Assembly: GCA_900549485.1 (NCBI GenBank)
Contig: UROG01000035.1
Location: 1-32,019 of the forward strand
Length of the DNA: 32,019 nt
Reading direction: 5' to 3'
Origin: an uncultured Eubacteriales bacterium
GTDB lineage: Bacteria > Bacillota > Clostridia > Oscillospirales > Oscillospiraceae
The position numbers and the translations under genes are program-made. The notes beneath the pieces were generated by a model. That model did not search any database, was not told where the DNA came from, and worked only from the letters and a program-made list of their open reading frames with translations. This document shows, in pieces, positions 31,931-32,019 of the stretch (its first letter is position 1; the number at the start of each line of letters is the position of its first letter).

Positions 31931-32019
31931 GACTGTCAAAAAACTATGTTTTAAGTCAGATGATAGAGCAGCGGGGGAGCTTTAGGGGGCAAGGCCCGCC
32001 TCAAATTGGATAAACCGCC
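31929..32019 (-). repeat. Dispersed hairpin repeat, copy C (right part only, cut by window end)
   Basis: Read on the minus strand, this is the right half of the repeat: GGCGGTTTATCCAATTTGAG at the window end, then the GCGGGCCTTGCCCCCT stretch, CCGCTGCTCT, and the end ACATAGTTTTTTGACAG. It matches 19382-19464 and 4000-4085 closely. The left half, with the stem-loops, lies beyond the last base. Confidence 0.8.

Noticed and set aside
1..32019. A circular plasmid or phage explanation for the matching window ends
   Set aside because: The gene content is housekeeping (rsmE, murF, tmk, prfC, pcrA) with no replication, partition, capsid or integrase genes; an assembly break in a repeat is simpler.
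1..32019. CRISPR arrays, tRNA, rRNA or other classical RNA genes
   Set aside because: No regularly spaced repeats with unique spacers, and no tRNA-like cloverleaf or rRNA stretches were found by eye.

Overview
The window looks like chromosomal DNA, most likely a complete contig, from a spore-forming member of the Clostridia; I infer the Oscillospirales/Ruminococcaceae side of that class. The clues are mixed GC content, GGAGG-type ribosome binding sites, sigma-A type promoters, a BofA-like sporulation protein, a clostridial type PcrA with an insertion after motif I, a YitT protein, and a divergent extra topoisomerase IIA pair. I see no plasmid, phage, CRISPR, rRNA or tRNA genes.

Layout. 0-1 kb: a 45-aa ORF and a divergent rsmE. 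1.2-3.8 kb: a LysR regulator divergent from a PutP-type symporter, with promoters and a palindrome in the shared intergenic region. 4.2-7.2 kb: a strongly codon-biased EF-G-like GTPase, then a membrane-anchored degenerate SGNH protein, closed by a bidirectional terminator shared with a DEDDh exonuclease on the minus strand. 8.4-11.9 kb: an operon of murF, a YjjG-like HAD phosphatase and two tandem MgtC-family genes, facing bofA. 12.5-19.2 kb: a long plus-strand run of topoisomerase subunit B, a small zinc-ribbon membrane protein, topoisomerase subunit A, yitT and a transglutaminase-fold lipoprotein whose catalytic Cys is Ser. 19.4-23.2 kb (minus): prfC, cyclodeaminase-like, sirtuin, tmk. 23.3-28.3 kb (minus): pcrA, EamA transporter, GT-C-like membrane protein. 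28.4-31.9 kb (plus): GH25 lysozyme, FliB-like Cys-rich protein, and a second degenerate membrane-anchored SGNH protein.

The most unusual feature is a dispersed, non-coding, hairpin-rich repeat of about 200 bp with inverted ends based on CAGCTTGTCAAAAAA. There are four copies: 1-55 minus, 3884-4090 plus, 19271-19464 plus and 31929-32019 minus. Three of them abut the strong gene-specific hairpin that ends the gene before them. One internal stem shows a compensatory G:C to A:T change between the two complete copies. A second element at 1042-1236 has the same ends but a different interior of stem-loops. Both window ends fall inside a copy of the first repeat, which suggests the assembly broke there.

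Other points: several proteins keep a recognisable fold but have lost or changed key residues (EF-G-like, transglutaminase-like, two SGNH-like); pcrA looks leaderless; the FliB-like gene may start at ATT. Functional assignments come from reading motifs by eye; no database search was run.
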